Shown one piece after another: positions 1 to 11,700 of a stretch of 64,000 nucleotides of DNA (the first letter of the stretch is position 1; each line of letters starts with the position of its first letter). A program made the translations under genes and the position numbers. The stretch comes from Heligmosomoides polygyrus polygyrus (Eukaryota > Nematoda > Chromadorea > Rhabditida > Heligmosomidae), in contig OX377206.1 of assembly GCA_947396885.1 (NCBI GenBank), forward strand, positions 20,269,114 through 20,333,113. The letters are read 5' to 3'. The notes beneath the pieces are model-generated. The model was given only the letters and a program-made list of their open reading frames with translations, had not been told where the DNA came from and searched no databases.

Positions 1-507
1 TTCGCTTTGCATCTGATGTCATTTTGAGCCAAAAAAGGTGTTCCGTCGCTTAATCTCATTCTCTGAGTTGCTTCTTGGAGTGTCGAACTAAAAGATCATT
101 TAAGACGGATGTCTTCTTAGCTTGTTAGTGTATGTACATTCCATTTTTATGTAGGAAATTTATTATAGCTTTATTTTATTTTATTTTGTTAGCAAATTTT
201 TTCAATAATTTTTGATAGAATGGTCTGCATTATTGTCCAAGATGCACCGTGCATTGTGTAAAATGGGTTGTTCAGATTCCCAATTCTTATTTAAGCTCAA
301 TCTAGCGTCCAGCCTCGCTTCCATCCGTTCTGTCCTCAAATCTTTGTCTACCGGCTTATTGAATCTACTCTACGTCATTGAATGGAAGTTTCTCACGTGA
401 AGCATTCGTCTACCTTGTCCTTCTAAGGTCCACACCCGGGTGTGTATTGTCGACGAAGCAGCCAAATAGCCGTAGCATAAGTGATCTGTGGTGGTACTCC
501 ACTGGTT

Positions 508-700
508 GGGCGCGTGATAGCGCAGTCAGAAAAAGTGCAGGTTGTCGCACCCACCTCTTGTCCAGGTTCTTCGTTCGCATCCCACCTAGTTCAACCAGAA
601 AAAGTTTCGCACGTGTTCGTTCCAGAATCCCTTCCGAATCGGAGACTGTCGTACTTGTCTACGAGTGGTAGAGCACTGCCTTGTCCATCAGCTGGTCACC
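508..700 (+). mobile_element. tRNA-derived SINE, 3'-truncated and diverged
   Basis: Starts GGGCGCGTGATAGCGCAG with the box-A-like head. The region matching the tail end of the consensus (CTTGTCCATCAGCTGG) is still recognisable, but the CTTTATCC tail is lost. Same family as the copies at 23266 and 26807. Confidence 0.55.
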
Positions 701-738
701 GGTATAGCGGAGAAATGTAACTAAGCATTCGAAATGCC

Positions 739-1100
739 TCAACGATTTCGCGGAGAAGGAGAGTGCGTGACGAATCCTTCAAGAGATTGATTAGCACCGA
801 TACTTCCCCTGACAATCACCGCTTTTCGAGGTGGAAACGTTCCCGTTGTGGAACTCGAAGAGCAGACGTCCAGCTGTGGTCCGAATTTCGCCGTTTTCTC
901 CTGTAGAGGGCTCCGACCAAGCGCTCTACGAGTAGCGCAGAACGTCGTTGTGACAACTGTGTCGGACCACGTCTTTGCCGCATAATAGGCCGCTGTGAGA
1001 ACTGTCGGGTCGAATACGATGACTGGAACATCCGGATCTGTTCGTGAGAGTTCGAATGGTGACACCTCGCCATCCTCAGCGTCTTCCAACCGCCTCTTCC
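739..1100 (-). pseudogene. RTE/BovB-type LINE fragment (C-terminal ORF remnant)
   Basis: On the minus strand the frame reads DPDVPVIVFDPTVLTAAYYA then KTWSDT. This resembles the FDSTVLPALCYA-ETWADT segment found after the reverse-transcriptase core in nematode RTE-like endonuclease-reverse transcriptases. Only about 120 residues survive, with no catalytic motifs, so this is a truncated dead copy. The family match is from memory of motifs, not a search. Confidence 0.55.
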
Positions 1101-1344
1101 TTCATTTCAGACAAACTCTTCATTGGACCTGACATTTTCGTCAAATAAGCAGCAATTAACTTTGCAACTTACTGAACCCAAAAGGTAGCAGATTTTCGAA
1201 CAGATCTTCATTTTCATTATGTGGTTTGTTTTTTGAAATGTAATCTCCTACCTTCCTCTATGTATATATTAACGAATATCTTCAAAAATTTAGAAGCGCC
1301 TTTTAAAAAATCGATCACATCTCATAATGATTTATTATTAGATA

Positions 1345-1572
1345 AAACGGTAAAGAACAAGGGATGGTGTTGGTCAATCCCTTTTGGTATGCGCCACGCA
1401 TTCTACTCTTCGAGATGTCCTGGAGGCAATTGGAATGTGTATCTGGTCTATGCAATGCCTATCCCCTTCACCTGCGGTAGCCAGCCGATGGATAGTTTAG
1501 TGGTTTTAGGTACCTGGAATCGGAAATACGCGTCAGCCGGCACCTTCTACGACTGCGCTACCGCGCTCAGGA
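1345..1572 (-). mobile_element. SINE, minus strand, internal deletion
   Basis: The 3' end reads ATGCGCCACGCATTCTAC at about 1389 and the head reads GACTGCGCTACCGCGC near 1570. About 70-90 bp of the middle, including part of the box-B region, is missing relative to other copies. Confidence 0.7.
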
Positions 1573-1787
1573 AAGAGTGCCTTAGAAGAAGACCGCTCCA
1601 CATAGTGAATCCGTTGTGAGAGGCAAAGGCCCTTTTTTCGTCTTGAGGAGCAAGGTAGAATGCATTCTTCCCCTGTGTGGCTATTTAGATTCATTGTGTA
1701 GTGATTAATGTCGAGCTTTTGTCATTACTAGGCACCCCAGTTATGCAGTTATGTTGTGGCCACGAAGAATAAAGGGGCAAAGCAGAG

Positions 1788-2050
1788 TGTTCGCAATCCG
1801 TTGTGGGATGCGCCACGCACTCTAGTTCTGCGGGATGTCATGCAGGCGAATTGAATGCGTAGCTAGTCTATACATGAGTAATGGCAAGGCGGTGTTTAAA
1901 TCAGTGTTTTAGTATTTCCAGAGGGGTCTATTACCAATTCACCGAGCCAGAAAGATTGCAAGACTGGTTGGTCTTGGCGAGTATCCGAACTAGAAAGCCT
2001 GAATTGGGTGCAGCCAGTGCCTATTCCGACTGCGCTACTGGTTGGGTAGT
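1788..2050 (-). mobile_element. SINE, minus strand, near complete
   Basis: Contains ATGCGCCACGCACTCTAG, then the TTCACCGAGCC core and a head ending GACTGCGCTACTGG. Diverged from consensus throughout. Confidence 0.65.
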
Positions 2051-2600
2051 GATCAGTGTCTTGTCAGTCATTCCTGGATAGCCCAAATACGCACTGAGAC
2101 TGCTTAGACTAAATCCTTCGAAAGCTCAATGCGCGGCGTATTCTAAAGCGCATGTAAGTTAGAAGGGTGCTCAGCCTTCAGCCTTCATCAGCAGTTATCA
2201 ACACACGTACTATTATCCTTCTTTTACTCCTTCACGACATGTCTTCAGAGGTACATGGAATCATTCTATAGATGTGAACTGTGGCAAAAAGCGCTCACGA
2301 TTGTCCTTTCGCGTGCGCTACGTGCGTCGTCGAAGCCGGGCACGTTAGAATACATTAAAGTAAAAACGACTCATTGCCAATAACGGCGCTACACTTATTT
2401 CACATAAAACTTATCGATTGGCCGAGTAACGCAGCAGTTTTCTTCCAGTTGTGAAATGTCCACGCGTGTTTCCATCTCCCAATATGGCGCCGTCCGCCCA
2501 AACGGACATAGGGCAATTTCCACCATTACTTCAGAGTGCCATTATTCTTACCACGTTCCGCACTGTATTCGTACCTTATTTATGGATGGAGGTACTTATG

Positions 2601-2938
2601 GGGCGCGTGTAGCACCGTCGGAGGAGGTGCCGGCTGTGGCGTGTACCCGATACCAGGTTCTTGGTTCAGATTTCCCGCCCAGGCCAGCCAAGCCTTCCAT
2701 CCTTCCATCCCTTGAGCGTCGCTGAATTGCTACCAGGCTTTTCTGGGAAGGATACAACGCTGCACTATTTATCGGCTTGCCACCGCAGGTAATTGTGTAG
2801 GCTGAAAACGCATTCAAAATGTCTTTCTGATATGCCACGGAGAAATACGCATTCAAATCGCCTCCATGACATCCCGAAGAAGTCGAATGTGTGGCGCGTC
2901 CCAAAAAGGGATTGATGGATCCTTTATCCTTATCCTTA
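2601..2938 (+). mobile_element. SINE, plus strand, full length
   Basis: Head GGGCGCGTGTAGCACCGTCGG, box-B-like GGTTCAGATTTCCCGCC, 3' GTGGCGCGTCCC and a tail of CCTTTATCCTTATCCTTA repeats. Confidence 0.8.
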
Positions 2939-4509
2939 CTTATGAGACAGAAGATCCTTGCTCATACAAAGAACAGGATGTGGTCGACCTATGTACCATG
3001 CCTGTGTTAAATTTGGCCACATCCTGACGTTCTTTCCCTTGCTCAGTTTGTGCTCTCCTCGGCGTCAGGGGAGTAGAACACAGAACCTAACCAAGGACAT
3101 TCGTTTTTCGCGCACGGGTCTTCTGCCTCATAATTACCTTATTGATTTATGAAAATAACAAATTTAAAAAATAATAACGACGAATTTATGAAAGCAATAT
3201 ACTTTTATAGCCACTTACTGTGATATGCAGGCCCATTCTACTTGTGTTATCCGTATTGTCGCATGCAGTAGGTGTCGCAAACGAAAATTCTTCATCCACT
3301 GCCTTCATCGCTTTTTGTACTATCGCGTAAACCATTCAAAGTTTGGATACATGAGCAAAAACGTCGAGGAAAACTAGGAAACTTTTTCTTTATTCTCATC
3401 TCCATCTAATCAGAACACTAGCATGCTTCTGATGCCTTAACGGTTTGAAGAAAATCAAGATCGCACATGGGTACCGACTGCTTCGTGGGTTTCTAATTTT
3501 TCTTTTCTCTTTATTTTGGGGATGTTAACATTAACAAAAACAAAGATTAAATGTGTTTTCCATTATCTCTTTTCTCACCTTCATTTACGTTGTCTTCTTT
3601 TAAAAAATAGATGTAGTGCAAATGATCGCGATGTCGGACCACGCCTTAATAAAGGGTTCGGATCTAGGCCAAGCCGGCCATCTCTACATCGAGTCGATGG
3701 ATTGATTCCAGACGTTTCTGAGACTGACTTCTTCATTGTCTTCTTGTGGCAACTTATTTTTAAGAGCAGAAACGCCTTTCAGTCTGCCTTTTCGATATCT
3801 CTTGAAAATAGAATACGTCGCGCCATTCACAAAGGGGCCGATTAACACCCTCCTCCTTTATTCTTTGTTTTTCACTTTCTTTAATGAAATGACTGTTATA
3901 TTAAAAAGGTTTATACACAGTATCTATTTCTGCCGTTAACTGTGCCATGTTCTTCAGAAATTGCTCCGCTTCAGAAATGCTTGACCAGACATTGAGCAAT
4001 ATAGCAGCATGTCAGCGTCACTTTGCTTAATTATATCGCACTGTTCTCTACTACTACTCATGGACTACTTCAGCAGCCACGTGATGAAATCTCCACACAA
4101 TCTCGAACACTGTTCACACTGCGCACCGTGCCATTTCCAGCTACAAACGCCTGTCTCATTTATATTTACACGTATTTAGTAGTCGATCAGGAAATTAAAA
4201 AGACGTAAGCTTTTTGACTACGTTTAATTTATTGGAATTACATATGTTATAGAACAAAAAAGTCCACTGCATTATTGCTAACTTCGTTTTCATTAAATTT
4301 CTGAAATTTCGCTGCGATTTCTTGTAGGTGGTATTAATTCAATATCCAAAAAAATAAGTGCGAAGCATGGAACGTTCTTAAGATTTTTGTTTTTTCGTCG
4401 TTAAAAAAATGGCTATCTATGTACATGCTCGAGTTAAAATTTTGCAATTTGTTATCCTAATACATTTTAAAAGTAAACGTCTATCTGAATAGTGTCTATT
4501 TTACTATAG
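2939..4509. other. No recognisable feature
   Basis: AT-rich DNA with only short random frames; no domain, splice pattern or repeat recognised. Confidence 0.6.
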
Positions 4510-4800
4510 GTCTCGCGTAGCGCAGTCGGAGGAGGCGTCAGTTGTCGCGTGAACCCGATATCAGGTTCCTGGTTCGGATTTTCCGCTCAGGTCAACCAAG
4601 CCTTCCCTCCCTCCGTAGTCGGTGAATTGGTACCGGATTTGTCTCGGAAGAATAAAGCGCTGACTTGTTCAGCTGGCCACCGCAAGTCAATGTATGACGA
4701 AGTACGCATTCAAATCACCGTCACGACATCCCGTAGGAGTAGAATGCACGGCGCATCCTAAAAGAGATTGACTAACGCCGTCTTTTATCCTTATCCTTTA
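4510..4800 (+). mobile_element. SINE, plus strand, full length
   Basis: Head CTCGCGTAGCGCAGTCGG, box-B-like GGTTCGGATTTTCCG, 3' part GTAGAATGCACGGCGCATCC and a TTATCC-type tail. Confidence 0.8.
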
Positions 4801-6059
4801 CTGTTTATTAGCTGTTCGAATAGAGCTTTAGTAAAATTTTGAAAACCACGCTGTTATTCTTGTCAGAAATATTAATATTTATATCAGCATTTATCACGAT
4901 GAACATAATAAATTTAAAAACAGGAGCATGCAAGCACTACAACAACGTAATCGATTAGAACAAACTGCTAAGGAACTTCCGGAGGTTACCTGCTGATGTG
5001 GATTAATTAGATGGACACGCTTTTTTTCTTGTGAAGCTTCTGATATTAGATTTTTATTTGAAACCACTTTTTTGTCCTTTGTAGTTCATCACAAGTGCTC
5101 TTCATTTTTTTCCATTTTCCGTTTTTAAATTATTCCAGTAGAAGCCTACGTTCGTTTCGAAACTAGTCTTGCATAATAGACGATTAAACCAACCCTGTAT
5201 TAACATTATCATTAAAATAGTAGTCCTTTTTCACGAGGGAAATCTCTCAAGGAAAAGTTTTATCATGACGACATTTTGGAATTAATGTCTGACTCGAATA
5301 CGGTGGTTTCCTTTACCAAGCGTCCACTTCTTCTATCCGCTGTCGCCTCTATTTCAGGATAGTGACAAAACCTCGACACTCCTGAGAACTGGCTTAATTT
5401 AGCTGAGATTCTCAAGCTTTTTCAGAGAGGCGGTATTTTCACATGAAGATGTAGAGATTCTTGTTGAGTGACATCTATCCAGCAACGGAATAGAAATGTC
5501 GTTCACATTTTGCGTGATAGTTGTGTTACAGTATGAGGAATTAGCGGCCATTTCTATGCTCTCGCTTGACGTGATCATCCATTAATGTCCAAGAAATTTC
5601 AAACGCAGTTGAAATTTGTGCTCTCCCGCGAATTTCGCCCGATTTTTCCCGACCGGGTGCAATCCCAAGGCGGGGGGGGGGGGGGGGGGCGGGAGTGGGC
5701 AACTGGCCTGCTGCTGCCATCTCATGCCTTTATAACTAAATGTTTTTCAATATTCCGGCGACAGACCTGCTGTTTTCGCGGAAGGGCATCAGGCAAGTAC
5801 TTTTATATGTTATGTTGTGTGAGTTTATCTTCAAATACTACATATTTACTATGCAGCGGCCCCCGTCTTGGGATTTCACCCCTGACTGTTCAAAGCTCAT
5901 GTTTAGCCTTTATTATCTTTTCCTACATGTTTTCAATAGCCGCTCCCTCTGAACTTTGAGAATGATATTTGAGAATGATCCTCTGCATCGAGAATTGGAA
6001 ATATTTCCTTTTCTATAATGTAGGAACAATTCTTTTTTTTTGTCAACCAATTCGTTAAA
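4801..6059. other. No recognisable gene
   Basis: Contains the poly-G tract but no supported coding region or element. Confidence 0.55.
5673..5689. repeat. Poly-G tract
   Basis: Run of about 17 G. Similar G/C runs occur at 38269-38280, 41857-41865, 49003-49012 and 63521-63538; they are prone to assembly length errors. Confidence 0.85.
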
Positions 6060-6316
6060 TAGATGCGCCACGCATTCTACATACATGCATACTTTAGTGA
6101 TGTCGTGAAGGCAATTTGACGTCCTATTTGAACTATACAATGTGTCAGGATGCAAGTCGGTGTTTTGTCACACTTAAATAAATGCTTAAATATACATCTA
6201 CTAGATTAATTTATCCTAGTGAGGGCTTGGTGACGGACCTGGGATGATCCGAACCTACAATCGGTTCGAGGTACATGCAGAAATTGACACCTTCTGCAAC
6301 TGCGCTACACGCGCCT
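6060..6316 (-). mobile_element. SINE, minus strand, diverged
   Basis: Begins with ATGCGCCACGCATTCTAC and ends CTGCGCTACACGCGCC, the reverse complement of the family's head. The middle is diverged. It directly precedes the MITE at 6363. Confidence 0.7.
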
Positions 6317-6362
6317 ATGTATCACTGCAGCGATATTATTTATGAGGTCTAATCCCTCTCCA

Positions 6363-6684
6363 GGGCCCGGATTCATGAACGCGGCTGGAGGTAAATCCTA
6401 CCCCGATTTACCACGACCCGCCACTTTCCGGAAACTTACCTTGTTTCTGATTCATGACAGCCAAAGCAAGGGTTTTGTTCCGTTGCCAGGGAAAGATTGT
6501 ATTGGGTCAGAAATAGCAGCGGAGCAAAACCCTTGCTATGGAGGCAAATGTTCCAGACGCGCTGGCGAGGTCGAATTTACCTCGAAACATACCTCCGGTT
6601 TTCTCGGTCGTGAATCGCGCGTAAGTGTGGAGTGGCGGTAGGTTTTGCACTTACCTGCCGGTAAGTCGTTCATGAATACGGGCC
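6363..6684. mobile_element. MITE-like element with GGGCCCG-type terminal inverted repeats
   Basis: The left end GGGCCCGGATTCATGAACG and the right end CGTTCATGAATACGGGCC are inverted repeats of about 18 bp with one mismatch. The subterminal regions also share GGTAAATCC/GGTAAG motifs in opposite orientation. It is 322 bp with no transposase, so non-autonomous; the superfamily is not determined. No clear target duplication. Confidence 0.65.
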
Positions 6685-8271
6685 AGCATAGAGGTTACTG
6701 TCTTGGCTCCGATTGCTATTGGAGTCTTATTGGCCAAAACACTTTTAAAAGCAGCTCATGTTTCTGCCAAGTATTTTTTCCTTTAAACTGCCTCCATGTC
6801 GCATGTCCATGATGCAATAGTAATGTGCGTGGCGCACTCCGTGTGCGATGGTAAGCAGCCAATTTTATATCCTTCAATTGGGCAAAATTTATGGGATGTA
6901 ATTCCTCTCTGACATCTTTAAACAAAAGTGCTGGGGTATTTTGTCGGTGGTTTTGCAGGACGACGGAGCAGAGCTGTGACGAGGACAACTCCGAAACCCC
7001 TAGCGGTCTACTGCGGGTAAATGCTGGTGGGTGACATGTGCTTTGGGTAACTACGTAGACGCACATCTTGCAAACGCAATGCAACTGCAAATGCGATGCA
7101 CAATGGGAATGTCTTTGTTGGAAATCTTGCTGAACTACTGGCGAAAAGTCAGTCACCGTCATGTAAAAATCCTGTCACCGACCGATGAACTTCATATCAA
7201 AAACACCTTCCGCTAGTTCTCCTTAACCTATTGGCAGTTGACCGCTAGAGGTGTCAGAATTGTCCTCGCCACAGCTTTGCTGAACAAGCGCTGACATATA
7301 AGTGTGAGTTTATTACGTTGCTAAAGGCAAACGTCAAATGAAAGTAGAACTGCCAAAACTTGAGAACAACTAATGGACAAACAACAAACTTGTTAATCAA
7401 GAGTGATAAAACTTCTACGCCAACACAATGAAAAGATGCAATGGCTTCAATTGAAAGTTCGAGACTTTACGCTTGAAACTTCCAAGGTTTGGCGAAAGAG
7501 CACTTTTCTTAGTAAGGTTGAGGAGGTACATGAAACCGGCTCGATTTACAAAAAAATGGCCCTTAGTGAAGTTTTAGCCCAATCAAATGCAATTTTGTTC
7601 AGCGCGCCACGCATGACTGACGAAAGAAACCTAAACACTGCAAGATCAAGCTTAATTCTACCTGTTACTATATTGTACACATGTACATATATAAGAGACA
7701 TCTCTCCTTATGCTTAGGGAAGGAATATTCAGGTAATTGTTTCGAATAGTCGATCTAGAAATCCTTTAATAATCTTTGAATATATGTACAGTAAAGGAGT
7801 GATACTTCCTTTGCGCTCATCTTATGTAATCGTTCAGCTCCGAGAATACATCAACGTGTCACTATGAGAATGAAATATGAAGAGATTTGCTCATAAATGG
7901 CAAGTAATCAAAAATAAGTGCCAGTGCAACAGAAATGCGTAACTGGAGGGATGCGGGAAAGGCGAGGAGTGAATTGGTATTTCATGTCCTCCTATAAAGT
8001 AGCAGTGCTTTATTATTACGGTGCCCTGCACTTGGTGGTCAACTAAGGGGGCCATTGTATGAGGAGGATGTTCAAAACCAGACAAGGGTTGCGCTTGCTG
8101 TCCATGCTAAGTACATAGCATTCCAATCCTTTGTTGATTTTTGACTTTCTTCATACACCCCCGTTTATTTGACAAGAATATAGTGCTGTTTTCTAGGGTA
8201 AGGACTTATGCGCCATGCGCTTCTATTTTTGACCCTTTATTTTTTATAAAGGCTAAAGAATATAGGAAGGC
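6685..8271. other. No recognisable gene
   Basis: A 148-codon minus frame (7162-6716) has no domain and overlaps a possible SINE scrap near 6825. Otherwise nothing recognised. Confidence 0.5.
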
Positions 8272-8545
8272 GTCACTCAATCCTTTTTGGAATGCACCAC
8301 GCATTCTACTTCTGCGGGATATCGTGGAGGCGATTTGAAGCGTATTTAGTCATACATACAATGCCTTTCAGTGGCCAGCCCATGAACAAGTCAGCGGTCT
8401 ATCCTTCCCAGAAAAGCCTGGTACTAATTCACCGACCCTGAAGCGACGGAAGGTTTATTTGGCCTGGGGAGAAATTCGAACCGGGATCCTGGTATCGGGT
8501 GCACGCGACAGATGACATCTCCTCCGATTCCGCTACACGCGCCCT
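8272..8545 (-). mobile_element. SINE, minus strand, near complete
   Basis: Reads AATGCACCACGCATTCTAC at the 3' side, TTCCCAGAAAAGCCTGGTAC in the middle and ATTCCGCTACACGCGCCC at the head. Confidence 0.8.
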
Positions 8546-8992
8546 TGTATTTTTAGTGCTATATAATTACTAGAGCCTTCTAGTTCAAAATCGTATAGTT
8601 CGGATAAAAGTCAGGCCTTTTTCTCTTATCAATTATAGGCCATAAAAAGCTTGTGCTGGTCCGATGTTTGACTTTGGGCATATTTTGCGCGGCCAGTCAA
8701 AGAGGGTATTCATGTGCGTTGAGGCCAGCCAGCACCCTTGATTGTTCCCGCCGCTTGCAGCTAAAGCTCCACGGACGACCGACCGACCGAACGACCGACT
8801 GGCCGAGAGCCTTTCGCCGCCTCCAGTGTTTGTTGATATGTTTACACGGAACTTTTCTCAAGCCTCCAAGGAGATCACTTCGTTTTTTGTTTTTAAAATT
8901 TGAAGCTCTCTACTGCAGTCTTCCTCTTTTTCCCCTAACAGCATTTGAGGCGCCAAGCTCTTCTTTATTACATTTTATTCGATCTTTTTTTC

Positions 8993-9295
8993 GGGCGCGT
9001 GCTAGCGCAGTTAGAGGATTTGCTAGCTGTCCTTAGCACCCCAAATCAGGTTCTTGGTTCGGGTTTCTTGCTAAGGTCGACCGAGTCTTCCATCCCTACT
9101 GGGTTGATGAATTGGTTCATGACTTGTCTGGGAAGAGTAAGACACCCTCTTGCTCATCGTCTAGCCACCGCAGGTAATTGTGTAGACTGAAAACGCATTC
9201 AAAATGTCTCCGTGATATGCCACAGAAGTAGGATGCTTGTCGCTTCACAAAAAATAATTGATTATCACAGGCTTCTGTTCTTATCCTTTATCTTC
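8993..9295 (+). mobile_element. SINE, plus strand, full length, diverged
   Basis: Head GGGCGCGTGCTAGCGCAG, box-B-like GGTTCGGGTTTCTTGC, tail TTATCCTTTATCTT. Several deletions against the consensus. Confidence 0.7.
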
Positions 9296-9359
9296 TTTGT
9301 TTTTTTCACTTGGCTTAATATGCGATGTGAGATTTAGGCACCTTCTACATTTTCTATAG

Positions 9360-9420
9360 TAATAAAACGCATGGCGCATACCACAGTGGATTGACGTATT
9401 CTGACCACTATGCTTTTTGC
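9360..9420 (+). mobile_element. SINE 3' fragment
   Basis: Only the segment AACGCATGGCGCATACCAC and a few following bases resemble the 3' part of the SINE. Short and weak. Confidence 0.35.
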
Positions 9421-10797
9421 TTTATTTCAACAACATTACCTGTGAATTGGCATTTGAGGTAAAAGCTACATATATGTGCAAGAACGCCTTCAATTTTTAC
9501 TAGGCACAATTGAACGGAGGTCGAACTTAAATGTTAACATTCCTGTATGAATGACTTTATCATGACTTTATCCAACATCCACTTGACCAACTTGTCGTCT
9601 TGTCTCCTAATGTGTTCATACAAACGTTAGGGATTTTTATGATAACAAAGATAAGGACAAAGGATGTCGAGAAAAACTGCTCCTTTGGGATGCGCCATGT
9701 ATTTGACACCTAGGAACTTTACCGAATATGCGTTGCTTCTAAATTGTAGCTTACGCTTTAGATTCCAGGAGTCTTCAAATCGTAGATGTCGCTACTCTAA
9801 GTCGTCAAACAAGTCTGGAAGATTTTATAAACCTTGTAGTATGATTTGCTTGACTGTGCCGAATGTGTTGCATGGTCGCATTCTGCCTTTGCGCCAAGAG
9901 TGAATGTTTACCGAAAGGTTGTCACTACTTCACCACATATTTCAGCATAGGAATTTGAATAAAGTTTATCCACTAACTATAATCAGAGTCCACGGTTCTA
10001 TCTGAATTCTAAGATGGAAGCTTAACTCTAGGGAGACTCTATCAACCGTTAGGAGCAGATGGAAGGAAAACTTTTCCAAACTTTTGATTTTAAGATCCAC
10101 CGTCCTGCAAAAACATTAAAGCAGGTGTAATCAAATTGATTGCTCTGGTTTGTATTACGACATTTGTTCATTTATATGCTTTTTTATTTATGTTTATTTA
10201 TATATGATAGTCCAGCATGTAGCATATTATTATTTTATTTAAAGATTTTAGTAAGATTGTGATACTTCCATCGGAATACTGTAGATTTGTGACCAACCTG
10301 GTGCAAGGAAGTCACCAACCAATCATAGCGCCGATGGCAGTGGCTACCTATTTACATAGTTGCTTCACGTTGACTCTCTCTAATTATGATATGAGCTTTG
10401 GCTTTGTCACCTTGTTAGAATTCCGGGATATTGCCCTTCTTAAATGGATATGAACCCGTATTTGCCTTATACTGGATGTCCGTCGCACAACTGTCATCTG
10501 CTTGCTGAATGACCTTCCCACGAAGTGACTTGCTTTTCGGTCTTTGACAGTGTTGAAGCCTCCAAAAATAGAAAAGTACAGAGGTTCTGCTCAGCGGAGT
10601 AGCCCTTCACTATGGCTTTCCTGTAAATGTATTGGAAGAATTCTAAACCCTTGTTAGCATCATGGACTTAATTGAGTATCTGAACCTCCAAAGACCTCAA
10701 AGATGGTCTTCTTCCTCGCCTTGCCTGTTCCCCAAGAATGTACTGCATTTCGCTTTAATAAATGGAGACCGATGACGCTTTGATAAATGGAGACCTC
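9421..10797. other. No recognisable feature
   Basis: AT-rich, short random frames only. Confidence 0.55.
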
Positions 10798-11090
10798 GGG
10801 AGTGTGATAGCGTATTGGAGGAGGAACCAGCTGCCGAGTGGTCCCCTAATAGAAGTTCCCGGTTTGAGTCCCGCCTAGACCGGCCAAATCTTCCATCCAT
10901 ATCCACCCAGTTCAACGATCCCTCTGTTTCTTGGCTTTGCAGAATAAAACACTAACCTTTCCATAGACTAACCGCCACGTGGTATCGTTTTACTGAAGTA
11001 CGTATTAAATTGCCTCTATGGATTTTCGTAGAAGTAAATGGGTTGATTAAGGACCGATTACATGCCGCCTTTTATTCCTTATGTCTGGAC
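10798..11090 (+). mobile_element. SINE, plus strand, old diverged copy
   Basis: Head GGGAGTGTGATAGCGTATTGG, box-B-like GGTTTGAGTCCCGCC and tail CTTTTATTCCTTATG. The order of blocks matches the family although divergence is high. It ends about 530 bp before the PDZ gene start. Confidence 0.6.
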
Positions 11091-11587
11091 GGACACCACC
11101 GCCCAGCTTTGTAGTATAGAAACTGTTCTGTGTACAGTATACTGGTTGATTTTTTGTAGAATTGTCATAGGATTTAAAATTGCATTAAAGTTGCCTGCGC
11201 GAAAAGCTGTCAAATTAGAAAGAAGGAAAAGTTAGAGGACATTATTGAGAAGCAGTTCCGAAGAAGGTGCAAAAATTCGTGCGCTTGTCTCTGTTTGCAC
11301 CTTGCATTCGATTCCAGTTAGGTAATAATATGTGATTTTGCAACCTCGTACCGCTAATAACACACCCGCATTAGGTATATTTTTCGTCTGCTATATTGCT
11401 GTTCATATTTCGTCACCTGTCATTTTTCCCTTGCAACGAGCATACTCCAATGTGCTTACTTTTGGCTCGAATTTTTTCTTCTAGTTTCCGCCATCTCCAT
11501 ATCTTGTCGCGTGTTGTCTTTCCACTTCTGTTCCGTCTCTTTCGATCGATTATTGATTATCGCGCGGCGCTTCCTCCGCTGCAACTG

Positions 11588-11603
11588 ATTTTTTGTATTT
11601 AAG
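11588..11603 (+). promoter_or_regulatory. Candidate trans-splice (SL) acceptor before the PDZ gene start
   Basis: A pyrimidine-rich TTTTTTGTATTTAAG lies 15 nt upstream of the first ATG (11619). Nematode genes commonly receive a spliced leader a few bases before the start codon, so this may be the trans-splice site. The frame stays open across it, so it could instead be the acceptor of a cis intron from an unseen upstream exon. Exons 5 and 9 of the same gene may also use AAG acceptors. Confidence 0.4.
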
Positions 11604-11618
11604 GAGCGAAGCCGCGTG

Positions 11619-11700
11619 ATGTCACGTCACCCGTCGTCTCCGCCGTCAAAATCCGAGAACTTCCGAATCGCCAGTCAGTCGCACAATCAGCATAAATTCG
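11619..11700 (+). CDS. PDZ gene exon 1
   Basis: Starts with ATG and encodes MSRHPSSPPSKSENF and on to residue 27, ending in phase 1 with a perfect GTGAGT donor at 11701. The in-frame GTG before the ATG is not used in this model. Serine/proline-rich N terminus. The following intron is 455 bp. Confidence 0.8.

Noticed and set aside
6716..7162. 148-codon minus-strand frame
   Set aside because: No domain, no splice context, and it overlaps a SINE-like scrap near 6825.
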